64,000 nucleotides of DNA from Glebionis coronaria (lineage: Eukaryota > Streptophyta > Magnoliopsida > Asterales > Asteraceae). Below the pieces are notes generated by a model, which was not told the DNA's origin, did not search any database, and worked only from the letters and a program-made list of their open reading frames with translations. The stretch spans positions 262,853,706-262,917,705 of the forward strand of contig CM046877.1 of the NCBI GenBank assembly GCA_025667525.1. Reading direction: 5' to 3'. A program made the position numbers and the translations under genes. This document shows, in pieces, positions 46,163 to 60,297 of the stretch; the first letter of the stretch is position 1; each line of letters begins with the position of its first letter.

Positions 46163-49121
46163 CGTGGGTTACATATGACCTAAAATGGGTTAGATGTACA
46201 TGCATGCTTATATTAACCATAGATCTAATGATAAAGTTAACTTGAGTATGTTAAACATAAAACAATCTTATAAAATATTATGGGAATATTGGGAAAAGAC
46301 AATATAGTCGTGGGCTATATGTAGTCTCCTTGGTATAATGGTAACCTTGGAAACATGCATGACACCTAGATAATCATGATTGTATTTTTGTAATTACTTA
46401 CAAGACTTAAAATTAGCTAAAGTGTTCATCTTGGAAATACCAAGATTTAGAAATATAGTCGTGGGCTATATATGAGTGTACATGGATCGATGATTGATTT
46501 TTAGTTCTAGACATAGTTTAGATCTCATTTTGGACTTGTGACTTGTTTACTTGACTTGTACATAGTTAGATCTATTTTTGGAACACTTATAAGTACATGC
46601 AACCTCAAAATAAGTTTTAGCTCATCTTAAATAAGCTATAACTAATTATAGCCGTGAGATATAAGCTCCTATTAGGGCTTATGACTTGCATACAACCTTG
46701 TAACACACCTAGATCTATTTTGGAACATCACATAAAACCGACTATTAGTTTTATTCTTTAATTAAGATCTAAAACTAAATATGAATAAGCTAATAATAAG
46801 CTTATAAGAATATCCTAAGTTAAAACTTACATAAAATGTAAAGTAGTGTTAATGGACTATTTAATCCCATGAAATGTTAATCCAAGACTTAATGGACCCA
46901 ATAAGCCCATTTGAAAAATCTTATTAACTTAATGGACTTAAGATTACACTTAGGCCCATTTAACTAATCAAAGGGACTTAAAAATGTATTTAAGCCCAAT
47001 AGATGTATTAAATGCCCATTTAAATAAATTAGTGCACTTGAGATATATTTAGGCCCACTAGATGCCCATTAGATGTTTAGCCCATTTAATGAGCCCATAT
47101 ACTATTTTTAATGTTAAATATAAGTTTTTATAATAAAATATAACTTATAAAAACTTTTTAGATTAAAATGACAATTTATGAAACTTAAGGACTAATACCA
47201 TAACTTATGAAGCTTGTTTTGATAAACTAGTAAACACAAGGACTGAAAATGTAATTATCTAAAAGTATAGGGTTTAATAAATACTACCCGTGGCAAATTA
47301 AACCCTAGGGACCATTTTGGGAAGTTTCTAAAAGTTATTTTGTCATTTTATAACCCTAAGGACCATTCTTGTAATTTGCCGAAACTTAAAGAAGCCCTAG
47401 GGGCTGTTTTTGTCATTTTAGTAAAGTTACAAAACCTAGATATAACTAGAGGGACTAAACCTGCCATAAGCCGAAAATTTAACAAGCCCTAGGTACCAAA
47501 TGTGTAAAATCCGAAAGTTATACTTGTTTAATATATGAAGGGACTAGTTTTGCCATGTTCTGAAACATTAACAAGCCCTAACCCTAAAATCTATTTTAAT
47601 TATAATAAAACATAATTAAACACATAGACCATAAGAATTAATGTTTAAATTCTTGAGTTTGTAATTAATAAATTATTTTATAAATGTTAAAATAATTTAT
47701 GGGAAACTTTAAAGTTAAATAAAATATTATATTTTATTATTCAAAATAAAATATTTATATTTGCTTTAGGGAATAAATTGTATAAAAAATATGGACGTGT
47801 ATTACTAATACAAAAACACATATATTTTTAGGAAATAAAATTATATGAACGTTGGATAAATTGAATGTTATTATGTAAGTAAAACACCTTACGTTTACTT
47901 AATATATGAAACTTAATAATAAGTTTAATTGGATGATTATAATACATGAACTACGAACGTGAACTAATATTAAGTAGAATTTTTATGCTTACTTAATAAT
48001 GAAACTTAATAGTAAATGAGTGATTATAATACATGAACGGAGAACGTAAACTAATATTTTAAGTGGGACATTTTATGTCTACTTTAATAAGAAACATTAT
48101 TGTAAGTTGAATGATTATTATAAATACATATATGCTAACTGATATTAATAGTTAAACATTTTATGTTTACTTAGAAATGAAACTTATAGATAAGTTTAAA
48201 TGAATATTGTTGATACTTGAACTACGATTATTTAGATAAATACCATAGCATTAATGAACTGACTAAAATATGTATAAGCATACATATATATTCTTTGTAC
48301 TATCTATTAAGACTGTACTATTTGATTAGGCATAACTATTGGCGTGAGATTTATTTGGATATTCGTATTAAACAGCTATTGCCTACTCCCAGGGAGTTTA
48401 CAGCCCCATATAAACTTTTGATAAAACTTTTCCTCTATGGGAAAGAGAATATGCAAACACTTAATGGACATAACAGAATTGTATAAACTTGACTATGATT
48501 GATTATTATTGGAACTGTTAAATTGTTGTAAATCGCCCGAATGTTATAAATAGATCTATTAGGGATTGACCATCCCCATCTGGGTGAGTCATGCTCACTG
48601 TGCCTTGTCCGGGACAACAGATGTATACCATGTTGGAACTGGGATAGGTGTCTTTTTGTAAGACACTACGTCATCATCTGTTGAGGACTATGGAAGGTTA
48701 AGCTTCAGTTTCTAATAATAAACAAATGTAATCTATATTTTAGTAAGAATGCTTTGTGCATTGTTACTTCTATAATTATTGTATGTCCAAACTAATAAAT
48801 GTTAAAACTGTAAATTCACCAACTTTATGTTGACCCTCTAGCATGTCTTTCACAGGAATATGAAGTTAGTACGTGGTGTGTGCATGGTCTCCAGCATCTT
48901 AGTAATCTGCATCGTAGGACTCGTCAGGGGTTCTATTTGGGAAACATAAACAATCTCCTCATGACATGTTAAAAACAATTTTTATTTATTTGTTTAATAA
49001 ACATGTAATCTGATTTGAATAACTCTTTATCTTATGCTCTATGGACTATATGCTATCGATCCACCCTAGTGACATCTCTGTGGATATTTCCGCATATTTT
49101 GACCCTACCCGGGGTGTCACA
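46163..49121 (+). repeat. 3' LTR of gypsy 3, right part
   Basis: Continues the LTR after N2 and matches 16984-19942. It ends GGTGTCACA; ATATA (49122-49126) is the right target copy of gypsy 3. No gene. Confidence 0.9.
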
Positions 49122-49126
49122 ATATA

Positions 49127-51767
<2,641 letters not shown>

Positions 51768-51768
<1 letters not shown>

Positions 51769-51797
51769 CTAGTTGCTCAGCCCGTCCGATGGACCGG
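51768..51797 (-). other. Helitron 3' terminal hairpin and CTAGT
   Basis: Stem of seven pairs with one mismatch, then CTGAGCAA, then CTAG; the following T is the host half of the AT target. Confidence 0.75.
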
Positions 51798-52090
51798 CGC
51801 GTTTTATAATTTTAACTTTAAGAAACAATGTTTTTATTAATGAAAAACAAACAGATTTGTACGTATATTAAATTGGATTCAGATTATAGAATAAATCAAT
51901 AATAATACCTTAAAAGAAATAAGAAAATGTTAATAACATGATAAGTAATACGATAAAAGGATATACATCGTATGTCAAAAGAAATTCAAGTTATTTGTAT
52001 ATCATACCCTTAAAAAATGAGTATTAATCCAAAAGAAGATAACATATAGTATACCAAAGTCGACAAAATTTAAAAGCATAGACACGCATA

Positions 52091-53026
52091 TCAAATTCTA
52101 TACAAAGCTTTGTAAACAACGTTAGTCGTGGTATTGGAATAATTACCATCCGTATCACAGAATAAAACCTTCAAAAATTTCTTGCTCTTGACTCTTGATA
52201 CAACAACGTACAGTTGTCTATGAGAGAAAACAGGTTTCGGAAGAAATAAACAAACTTTAGATAACGTTTGACCCTGGATTTTGTTAATTGTCATTCCAAA
52301 ACAAATCTTTACAGGAAACTGTCGTCGATTTATTTTAAATGGAAGCTTAGTGCCAGAGGGACTAATAACCATACGCGGTATTGCACAAATAGTGCCCACA
52401 CTACCACCATATATTATCTTCGCTTCGATTATATTTATTCCCATCCTTAGTACTTGAAGCCTGGTGCCATTACAGAGTCCCAACCTTTGGTAGATGTTTC
52501 GCATGCACATTATCTTTAGTTTTAAAGAATGTTGAGGAAGTCCAGACATTTTGAGGCTGTTAAGGAAGTCTTGTGTGTACATTTCTTCATTAAAGTTTGT
52601 GTCCATATCAACAGCCGCCATAGTGTCTGCCGAATTGTACGTCTTCTCCTCACCTTCTAACAACGACAACATTCTATCATTAACCAAATCAACCAAGTCG
52701 TGCGTAGGTGCAAGAATGGCTCTATCTTGAAAATATTGTGGATCATATAGGTTACTAAGTAGATGTGGGTAAGTTTCCTCAATAATGGAACCGATATGGT
52801 CATCAGAATTAGGAACCAAGATATCTTCAGGAAATTCAACGTCTGCCTCTCCATCGTTCTTTCCTCCGATTGTACCGTTACCAATACTTAAAACCCAATC
52901 TGTAAAATCTTGGATTTCTTTCCTTTCAGAAGCATCTGAGTTTGAACCTAACCTCATTTTAACAGTTAACTTTAAGACGGTGCATTCCTTCCATAAGACT
53001 GAAGAATTTATTGGAGCGTGTACCAT
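52091..53026 (-). CDS. Helitron helicase, C-terminal part (PIF1-like)
   Basis: 311 residues of the C-terminal SF1 helicase domain of a Helitron Rep/helicase, which unwinds DNA in rolling-circle transposition. Recognisable parts: [10 protein letters not shown] and [10 protein letters not shown] at the start, then [36 protein letters not shown] and [12 protein letters not shown] (the GQT region). It ends with [16 protein letters not shown] (motif VI region). The real frame begins further upstream, near 53095, where [12 protein letters not shown] can be read in this frame. The ORF start here is only the first Met after it. It ends 320 bases before the Helitron terminus, which is normal. Confidence 0.88.
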   Translation of the reverse strand: MVHAPINSSVLWKECTVLKLTVKMRLGSNSDASERKEIQDFTDWVLSIGNGTIGGKNDGEADVEFPEDILVPNSDDHIGSIIEETYPHLLSNLYDPQYFQDRAILAPTHDLVDLVNDRMLSLLEGEEKTYNSADTMAAVDMDTNFNEEMYTQDFLNSLKMSGLPQHSLKLKIMCMRNIYQRLGLCNGTRLQVLRMGINIIEAKIIYGGSVGTICAIPRMVISPSGTKLPFKINRRQFPVKICFGMTINKIQGQTLSKVCLFLPKPVFSHRQLYVVVSRVKSKKFLKVLFCDTDGNYSNTTTNVVYKALYRI

Positions 53027-53226
53027 ATCTTGTCTGGTACCATTTGGAACAACGGGAAGGATCTGTCTAAAGTCTCCACCGAAAACAACACTTTTCCACC
53101 AAAAATATTTTCAGAAGGTTTCTTTGGACCATTTCGACAAATATCTTTCATTGTTCTATCAAAAGCCTCATAACAATGTCGATCGACCATGGGCGCCTCA
53201 TCCCATATTAGCAGTTTAGTCATCCT
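53008..53226 (-). pseudogene. Helitron helicase, Walker B piece
   Basis: This frame holds [25 protein letters not shown], in part, with the DEAP box of Walker B, up to FGGK near 53095, after which a one-base loss shifts the reading frame into that of 52091-53026. The open frame continues to 53262, but its first residues come from LTR G. The Walker A region is lost. Confidence 0.8.
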
Positions 53227-53695
53227 TGTAAAACCCCAAAATTTGGGCTTTTGACACGTCACCGGCTTTATTATTAGTATCGTTCATTATTTAATTTTTA
53301 CGGACCACTTTTACAATATATCCTCACAAGACTTAATTCGTAAAAAAATCATCATTTGAGTATAAAAATAGTGGAGTATTTTAATTCACTATAATGAATA
53401 TCGTCATATTTAAAAATACAACTTATAACTAGACTAATAATTAAATTTATATTTAATTATTCAGAAGCATTTCGATAAAACGATTAATTTAATTGTTTAA
53501 TAATTTCATCGTAAAAATGAACTAAGATATTTAATGGGAAGTCTTTTTATTAAAACGATACGTTTTTAGGACAAACGGTAAATAATCGTCATTTAATTGA
53601 ACGAAAACATTATTCATAATTATAAGTCGTATAAATACTATAATTTATTGAGGAAATCATTTTGAAATCAATGGCGCAAATGTCGTAAAGCGAAT
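53227..53695 (+). repeat. LTR G, left part
   Basis: Starts TGTAAAACCCC and matches LTR F (reverse strand, 12041 downward) along its length. It is split by a solo LTR; CGAAT at 53691-53695 is the left target copy. Confidence 0.7.
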
Positions 53696-55461
53696 TGATA
53701 GGTGTGTAAACACCATCTTTTCTACCACTTAATTACAATAATAACCGGACCAAAACGTGTATTTTATGTCTTTTATGTCGGAATTATGCGTGGTTTGTGT
53801 TTTTGTTGTGATTTAGGATGAAAAGGTGAAAAGTGGAGAAAACACGGACATTCACGGGCATTTACGGGCTTTTATTGAAGAAAAGGATGAGAGACGAAGT
53901 CAAGAAGTCAAGAGTGCAAAAAGAACGGAAGTCCACGACCAATTCTGAAGATTTATCGAAGAAAAAGTCAAAAGACGGAAGTTTATCAAAAGCCGAAGAA
54001 TTCAAGTCTATTTTATTGAAGAATTCAAAGACGAGTTCGAAGAAATCCCGAAGCCAAAAGTCCCTTAAGTCCAAGTTTAAAGAAGATTAGAAGAAAAGGA
54101 CTAATGACGCAATTAATGAAGATTAATAAAAGAAGGGACTTAAGCTTGCAATTAAGAGAAAAGGAAAGAGGGGAGGAAGCTTCCTAATCCTCCCCTATAA
54201 ATAGTCATTAGATGTAAACATTTCATTTTGTTGGCTAAGTGTGACAATTAGCTCTTCCACCATTTAATTACCTTGTCATTTACTTTTCTTGTCAAATTTA
54301 AATACCTTGTCTTGCACCTTAAATTCATTTAATTTCAAGTAAGTTTTCATTTAATTATTGTCAATCTTTATTTTATCTTGTCAATCTCTTATCTACCTTT
54401 CTTAATCTTTGGTTTGTGTGTTTATGTTTATGTTCATGTTCATGCTTTTATTTTGATCCAAGTGATTGTTGATTATTGTGGTAAAAGTTGTTAAATTTCT
54501 TGTTTTTAATTGTTTGTTGAGGTTACTGTTGATTCGTTACTGTTTAAGTTTAAATCGTGTGTGTTCGTTTTGGTTAATCTTTGTTTAGATCTGTGGTTTT
54601 TGGATTCCCTTGTTCTTCGGGAAGGTTTGTTTTGTTTCTGATCTTTCCAGGTGAACTTCCGGACCAAGAAAGGGAGTTTGTTCATTCGGAACTTCCAAAG
54701 TTCTGAATCAAGTGTTCATCCGGAAGATTTGGGATCAACAAAAGTTCCGAGCCAAACTTGTTCATCCGGAACTTTCAAAGTTCCGGACGAAGTGAAAACT
54801 TCCGAGTCAAGAGTATTCGTTCGGAACTCCAAAAGTTCCGAACCAAGGGTTTCATCCGAAACTTCTCAAAAGTTCCGAATCAACTCAAAGTTCCGAATCA
54901 AGGGGGTAAGTTCCGAATCAAGGCTTTTCATTCGGAAGTCTTGAACTTCCGAATCAAGGAGTGTTCATTCGGAATCTTCCGAATCAAGGGGTAATCAAAA
55001 CTTCCGGATCAAGGCAAGATTTAGAAGTTCCGAATCAGCAAAGTTCCGAACGAAGGATTGTTTTGGATAAGTGACATATTCAGATCAGTTTGTTCCGGAT
55101 CAAGGATTTTGGTAATATTCCAAGTGAAGAAGAATCATTTCAACCGAAGGTGACATTTAGGACGAGTGATTGTTCCAAACGAAGGATAATTCCGAATGAG
55201 CTGTATTCAAGTTCTTATTAGCTTTTGTCTTTGATTTTTATTTTCAAAGCTTTATTTTACCTGCACCTTTACTTTAATTAGACTTAGATTTACGTTAAGA
55301 GCACCTTTACATTAATTGTTTTGCATATTTTTATTTTAAAACACTACAACGACACATCTTTGATTACACCAAAAACAATAGAGTCACACAGAGAACACTA
55401 GATCAATTCGATTAGACATACTTAAACGAATCTTTTTAACCTGAGTAAAATTTAGTTATCA
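53696..55461 (+). repeat. solo LTR of the N1-like family
   Basis: 1766 bases, TGATAGGTGTG to GTTATCA, flanked by CGAAT (53691-53695 and 55462-55466), with no internal region: the product of LTR-LTR recombination. The first part matches the N1 LTR start, including a GGAAGCTTCC palindrome, TATA box (TATAAATA, 54196-54203) and the Lys/Ser-rich frame (53833-54090). The second part has diverged and carries the TTCCGAATC array. Confidence 0.88.
54650..55205 (+). repeat. TTCCGAATC/ATTCGGAAC short-motif array in the solo LTR
   Basis: About two dozen TTCCG(A/G)A or complementary motifs with variable spacing in about 550 bases, 450-1010 bases downstream of the LTR TATA box. The core is the same as in the copia A leader, in both orientations here. 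Confidence 0.85.
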
Positions 55462-55466
55462 CGAAT

Positions 55467-56132
55467 CTAATTTTATAAAACACGAACGAATCCCGAACCA
55501 TGAATTAACGAAAGTTATAATAAAAATTACACTTTAGTCCTTGCGTTATCAGGAATCTTACACTTTGTTTTATCAAATTTTATTAGTATATATATATAGG
55601 AACAAAACTAGGGTATTATCTCATCCCCATAAACCCTAAACCTAAATAATACAATCCAGTAAGAAACTAAACTAGTACCTCCTAAGATTTACAAATCCTA
55701 ACCTACCTCCTATATCTGGCCGAGTATATGCCACACCCTCAAAATACACATTGATTTATATCCCTCTCTCTCACTCGTGTATATACCCAACCCTAACCCT
55801 AATTTCCTTACACACACTACTCTCCCACAAATAAAACTGTCGCCACCTTCATTTTTTCATCAAGTAGATCTATGTTATTCATTTTCTGATTCACCTTATA
55901 GCAACATCAAAAACCACCATAGCAGCCGCTTGGAAATATTATCACCACCACGCCTACACCACCACCTACTGCCAGCGCCACTGTTGCAACTCCAACCACC
56001 ACCAGGCCTGACCACTGACGTTAGAGACACCATCTTCCATGTTCACCACGTCCAGCCACCATCTTCGCAGCCACCTGCTGCTATCATCACCATATTTCCT
56101 CCACCAAACCACTCTGTAGAAACTAGAAGGGG
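55467..56132 (+). repeat. LTR G, right part
   Basis: Resumes the LTR F-type sequence (CTAATTTTATAAAACACGAACG). A TATATATATAGG box lies near 55590, then an AAACCCTAA-rich leader. A 121-residue Pro/His-rich open frame (55777-56142) has no recognisable domain, runs into the copia B LTR and is probably chance. It stops at the copia B insertion; AGGGG (56128-56132) should be repeated at the other end outside the window. Confidence 0.6.
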
Positions 56133-57394
56133 TGTTGAATAGTTTCTTAAATTTTCTTGAAAAAGTTTGTTTTTAAAAAATCCTTTTTCAAAAACTTAAG
56201 CTTAAGTATTTATGTGAAACCTTCTTATACACAATATGAACAAGGTATAGTGCAACTAACTAATAATCACAAGTATAAAGAATAATGAATGTAACTAAAC
56301 TAATAATCACAAGTATAAAGAATAAAGAATGTAAAGAGATAAGGGAAGGAAAGATCAAACCAAACACCAAGGATTTATAGTGGTTCGGAAACGAAGCTCA
56401 CTCCTCGTTCCTACTCCACTCCTCGAGTACTCCTTACTCGAGAGTTCACTAATCAACAAGCTCCTTAAGGTGGAGAAACCGTACACAACGTCGCTTAACC
56501 AATTTCCGACTCTAAGCTAAAAGTCGAGCCCTAATCTTAGCTAAGACCAATCTACACCAATATACTTTGAGGACTAAGTATTAACCCTAATACATACACA
56601 ACTTCTAAATAGACACAACTACTTGGATCTTCAAAACAATGACACAACAATGAATAAATAAGTTTTGATCTTCAATGGATCTTTGAGGTAGACACAACAC
56701 TTCAACAATGATAGTGTTCTTCTCTTTGCACTTTGAGAGGAAAAGATGAGAGGAGAAAGATTCACTTCTAAACAAGTAGTAATCAAACAAATGATCAAGG
56801 ATTTGAGTGATTTAAGAAGTATGTAAGAATCTGAAAGTTTATGTGTAAAAGAGGTGGATTGAAAGTCTGAGAATGGTCCACTATTTATAAGACAAATGTC
56901 CAACGGCTATATCTGCCCGCGGTTCTTTATTGCAGCCCGCGGTTCCTTATCGATAAGGAACTGCCATAGGCGCTAAGGAACCGCCGGCGTAGAGTCCGCT
57001 CCCTTTTGTCTTTTAGTGGGTTGGATCGAATCTGGGGATTAAAATATCCTGAATGGATATTCCAAACCAAGATAGAATATGCCATTTTCAAATTTCAAAT
57101 TTTTAAATAATTAATTTAATAAAACATTTTCTTAAAAAGAAAGTTTAATAATAAAACTTTGCCACACTTAATAAAAAGTGAGTTTTAAGAAAAGACTAAA
57201 TCCTTGATCACTTAATTAGTATAATTACTTGTTTGTTCATACCTTAAGTGATAATGGTTGAAATGAAAGATACTTGAACTCAATAATTCGTTTTTCATTA
57301 TTTTTGTAAATGCTTGTTTTTACATATTGTCGTAATCAAAATAAAGCGAGACCGAAAAATGCAAGAAACGTTTTTAGTCATCATTGCATTAACA
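56133..57394 (-). repeat. 3' LTR of copia B
   Basis: 1262 bases, TGTTAATGC to TATTCAACA on the minus strand. TATA box TATAAATA at 56882-56889. Upstream at 56915-56990 lies a set of GCGGTTC(C/T)TTA motifs and their complements. The partner LTR is outside the window, so the left end (TG at 56133) is inferred from TG/CA form. Confidence 0.75.
56882..56990 (-). promoter_or_regulatory. copia B LTR promoter with GCGGTTCCTTA inverted motifs
   Basis: TATAAATA preceded by three motif sites: 56918-56930, 56938-56965 (CGCGGTTCCTTATCGATAAGG, a palindrome) and 56971-56989. The same motif set stands before the extra ORF at 58365-58436. Confidence 0.55.
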
Positions 57395-57408
57395 ACCTCC
57401 CCCTTTTT
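57395..57408 (-). other. polypurine tract of copia B
   Basis: Minus strand AAAAAGGGGGAGGT immediately before TGTTAATGC. Confidence 0.85.
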
Positions 57409-57861
57409 GATTCCGACAATCCATAAACTCAATCATCTAATAAAACAAGATTTTTGAAGACGAGTTTATCATTTCTCCCCCTTTGTCGAAGCAAAAAGTT
57501 TGCAAAAGTCTTTGAAGAAGAAAAGAACTGGACTTTGAAAATGCTCCCCCTTGGTGCTTACTCCCCCTTGCTTGGGGCACCAAGAAATCGAAATGAGGTG
57601 ACAAGCTGCATAGAAGGGTTAGTAGAAGAGAAGAGACACCCAACAAGATATAGCAAAGACCACAAAAAAAATTAGAAACAAAAGATCCAAGATAAGTCAT
57701 GTTAAAAGAAAACATGATAAAAGATACAAGGAAAAATAAATCATACAAAGATGTATGAAACACAACCACAAGCCAAAATAAAAAGCATAAATCTAATCAT
57801 AGTTAAGCTAGAACTCTAAGATTTGCTTGAACTAGATGTCTTGAAGATAAGCAACCAATGC

Positions 57862-58218
57862 TTAGATAAAAGACAAGGTAGTGGCGGAAGGAGGTGGTGC
57901 TGGCTTGGTAGAGATCTCATAGTTATTGTAAAGAGGAGGTTTAACTAAGAGACTCTTGATGTAATTCAACTCCTCATAGATGTGAGCCATAGCAAGATGT
58001 TGATATTGACAATATTGACAATATGTTCCATGATGCATGACATTATCATGTGAAGGAGGTAGAACACTAAGGGCTAGAGGTGGAAGATAAGAAGTTCCAC
58101 AATCACCATTCTTAGAAGGAGAAGAGATGGGATTTTGAGTGTTCTTGGGTGAATTGGGGTTGAAAGCAATTGGAGAGAATGGAAGAGAATAAAAGCTTTC
58201 ATTTGGGGAATAAGACAT
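57862..58218 (-). CDS. small extra ORF downstream of copia B pol
   Basis: 118 residues, intact in an otherwise decayed element, between the pol stop and the polypurine tract. Composition: Ser/Pro/Asn-rich start (SYSPNESFYSLPFSPIAFN), a middle with HHGTYCQYCQYQHLAMAHIYEELNYI in part (two Cys in CQYC, likely helix), and a Pro-rich end. No membrane segment or signal peptide, so it does not look like an envelope gene. On the same strand a TATATAA box lies at 58252-58259, about 34 bases before the ATG, and a GCGGTTCC motif set at 58365-58436. I do not recognise the product. It may be a captured or element-specific accessory gene, or chance. Confidence 0.4.
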   Translation of the reverse strand: MSYSPNESFYSLPFSPIAFNPNSPKNTQNPISSPSKNGDCGTSYLPPLALSVLPPSHDNVMHHGTYCQYCQYQHLAMAHIYEELNYIKSLLVKPPLYNNYEISTKPAPPPSATTLSFI

Positions 58219-58251
58219 TTTGATTTGAGAAAGAATGCAAAATGCTTAGGG

Positions 58252-58436
58252 TTATATAGAGAAAGTCCAAGATAATTTGGGGGTGGTCGAAGGGTTGAAA
58301 CAAAGATTCCAAAAAGTGTTGGAACAAATTTGGAGTTTTAGGAATACCCAAAAATTGAGGTACTGGGCGCGGTTCTTTAGCTCACCCGGCGGTTCCTTAT
58401 CACTGAGGAACCGCGGTTTCAATAAAGAACCGCCCA
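58252..58436 (-). promoter_or_regulatory. promoter-like region before the extra ORF of copia B
   Basis: CTCTATATAACC (TATA-like) with, about 110 bases upstream, GGCGGTTCTTTA, CGCGGTTCCT, GATAAGGAACCGCC and AAAGAACCGCG. The order and orientation resemble the LTR promoter module. The TATA box is so close to the ATG that the mRNA leader would be only a few bases. Confidence 0.4.
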
Positions 58437-58908
58437 CAGTGGGTTGATTTTGGTGATGAGGGAGGATTTTCCAATTCAGCAAATCCTATTTTTCTAGTCT
58501 AACTAATCATGGGGATATGCTAAGAAGCAAAGATATACAAAGAAAACACACAAGAGCTCACCAAACAAGGTTTTGACCAAAATACATAGATTTTTTAATA
58601 AAATCAATGTAGGAGGTGTGTAGAACTAGACATAAGGTCATGACACAATGATCCTCCATAGTTCTCTTTTGTTCTTGCTATATTTGAGAGACCCATACAT
58701 ATGAATTATGTAAGCTCATTATGAATAGCAAGAAGCTTTGAAAAACGTTTTTAGATTGAATTAACAATGCAAAAACATTTCTCGACCATTTTCACAAAAG
58801 CTTTGAGAATTTTGAAAAAGAAGAGAAATTTTCTAAAAAGAGTTTGTTAAACTTAAAAACTCAAAGAAAGAAAAGACTCAAAAAATAAAAGATAATAAGA
58901 ATGCACAA

Positions 58909-59562
58909 TTAAGGAATATGTTCCATTAAGCCTAGACCTAGACACAAGTGATTAAAAGGTTCCCTCTTAAATGGCTTAGTGAAGATATCGGCTAAGTTTT
59001 CTACCGAGGGTACCTTCTCTATCGAAATGTTCCCCTTTTGAACATTATCCCTAAGAAAATGGTGGCGAATCTCTATGTTCTTAGTTCGCGAATGTTGCAG
59101 GGGATTCTTGCTAAGGTCTATTGCACCCTTGTTGTCGTACATGATGGGAACATCATCAAGAGAAATCCCGTAATCAACAAGCGCTTGCTTCATCCATAGA
59201 ACTTGTTGACAAGCTTTACCGGCACTCACATACTCGGCTTCCGTGGTGGATATAGCAAGAGCGGTTTGTTTCTTGGAGAACCAAGAAGTTAAACAACAAC
59301 CCATGAAGGTTCCAACTCCACTAGTGCTTTTCCGGTCCACATAGTCTCCCGCATGATCCGAGTCCGCATAGACAATGGTTTCTACGATGGTCCCTTTAGG
59401 ATACCATAATCCTAAATGTATAGTGCCCTTAATGTATCGGAAGATACACTTAACCACTTCAAGGTGAGAGGTTTTGGGATCCTTTTGGAAGCGACCACAA
59501 AGGCAAACACTAAACATGATATTCGGTCGACTTGTCGTTAGGTACAACAAACTACCAATCAT
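58909..59562 (-). CDS. copia B pol: end of RT and RNase H
   Basis: 217 residues in the pol frame. MIGSLLYLTTSRPN is the normal end of the Copia RT. The RNase H follows with YADSDHAG and RKSTSG (~68-85), STTEAEYVSA and HHFLRDNVQ. The C-terminal ADIFTKPF segment and HLCLGLGLM end are normal, so the pol terminus is preserved. The piece begins after a frame-disturbed stretch at 59563-59700. Confidence 0.88.
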   Translation of the reverse strand: MIGSLLYLTTSRPNIMFSVCLCGRFQKDPKTSHLEVVKCIFRYIKGTIHLGLWYPKGTIVETIVYADSDHAGDYVDRKSTSGVGTFMGCCLTSWFSKKQTALAISTTEAEYVSAGKACQQVLWMKQALVDYGISLDDVPIMYDNKGAIDLSKNPLQHSRTKNIEIRHHFLRDNVQKGNISIEKVPSVENLADIFTKPFKREPFNHLCLGLGLMEHIP

Positions 59563-59700
59563 ACCTCTATATTTGATGTTGTCTACGACTCACAATCATC
59601 ATCTATGGTGAGTTTATTATCCGAGGCCATAGGGGTCTTCATAGGTCTAGAGTCTTCTAATCCAAATTTCTTTAGCATTTCTTTAACATACTTGTATTGA

Positions 59701-60291
59701 TTAAAGAAAATACCATCGTGCATTTGTTTTAATTTGGAGTCCTAAAAAGAAGTTAAGTTCTCCCATCATACTCATTTTAAACTCGTCATGCATGATTTTG
59801 GCAAAGTCATCACGCAATGATTGACAAGTTGAACCAAATATAATGTCATCAACATATATTTGTACGATAATGAGGTGAGAACTTTTCTTCTTTGTAAAGA
59901 GTGTATTGTCTACCATCCCCATGGTATACTCATGTTTTACAAGAAACGCTTTAAGTCTATCATACCAAGATTTGGGTGTTTGTTTGAGACCATAAAGAGC
60001 TTTCTTAAGCTTGTAGACATGATCCGGTTTCTCAAAATCAATGAAGCCGGGAGGTTGAGCCACATATACCTCCTCATTGATCAAACCGTTAAGAGATGCA
60101 CTCTTTACATCCATTTGTTGAAGCTTAAAGTCTAAAGCACAAGCGTAAGCTAAGAGGATTCTAATGGATTCTAATCTAGCTACGGGTGCGTATGTCTCGT
60201 CATAATCAATACCTTCTTGTTGATTATAGCCTTGAGCTACAAGTCTAGCCTTGTTATGAGATACAACACCATTCTCATCTAACTTATTCAT
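59701..60291 (-). pseudogene. copia B pol: reverse transcriptase
   Basis: 196 residues covering most of the RT: KARLVAQGYNQ, MDVKSASLNG (D61; the usual Phe after Ala is Ser), LYGLKQTPKSWY, and the catalytic YVDD at 146-149. After NFFLGLQIK the frame is lost and ends; the continuation is found in another frame until about 59580. The upstream neighbour is in the same frame and separated by a TAG where the family has a Trp codon. Confidence 0.88.
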
Positions 60292-60297
60292 ATATAC

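Larger units (their letters stand above)
51769..53226 (-). mobile_element. Helitron 3' end, truncated by LTR G
   Basis: The minus strand ends with a GC-rich hairpin (51781-51797, CCGGTCC/GGACGGG with one mismatch, loop ATC) followed eight bases later by CTAG and a T. This is the classic Helitron 3' terminus. The C-terminal helicase ORF lies just inside. The 5' part is cut off where LTR G begins at 53227 and is not seen again in the window. Confidence 0.8.

Noticed and set aside
55777..56142. 121-codon Pro/His-rich plus-strand frame
   Set aside because: Lies in the LTR G leader, has no domain, and its end is copia B LTR sequence.
57862..58218. Envelope-like gene in copia B, as in Sireviruses
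   Set aside because: No signal peptide, no membrane segment and too short; only an unknown small ORF is supported.
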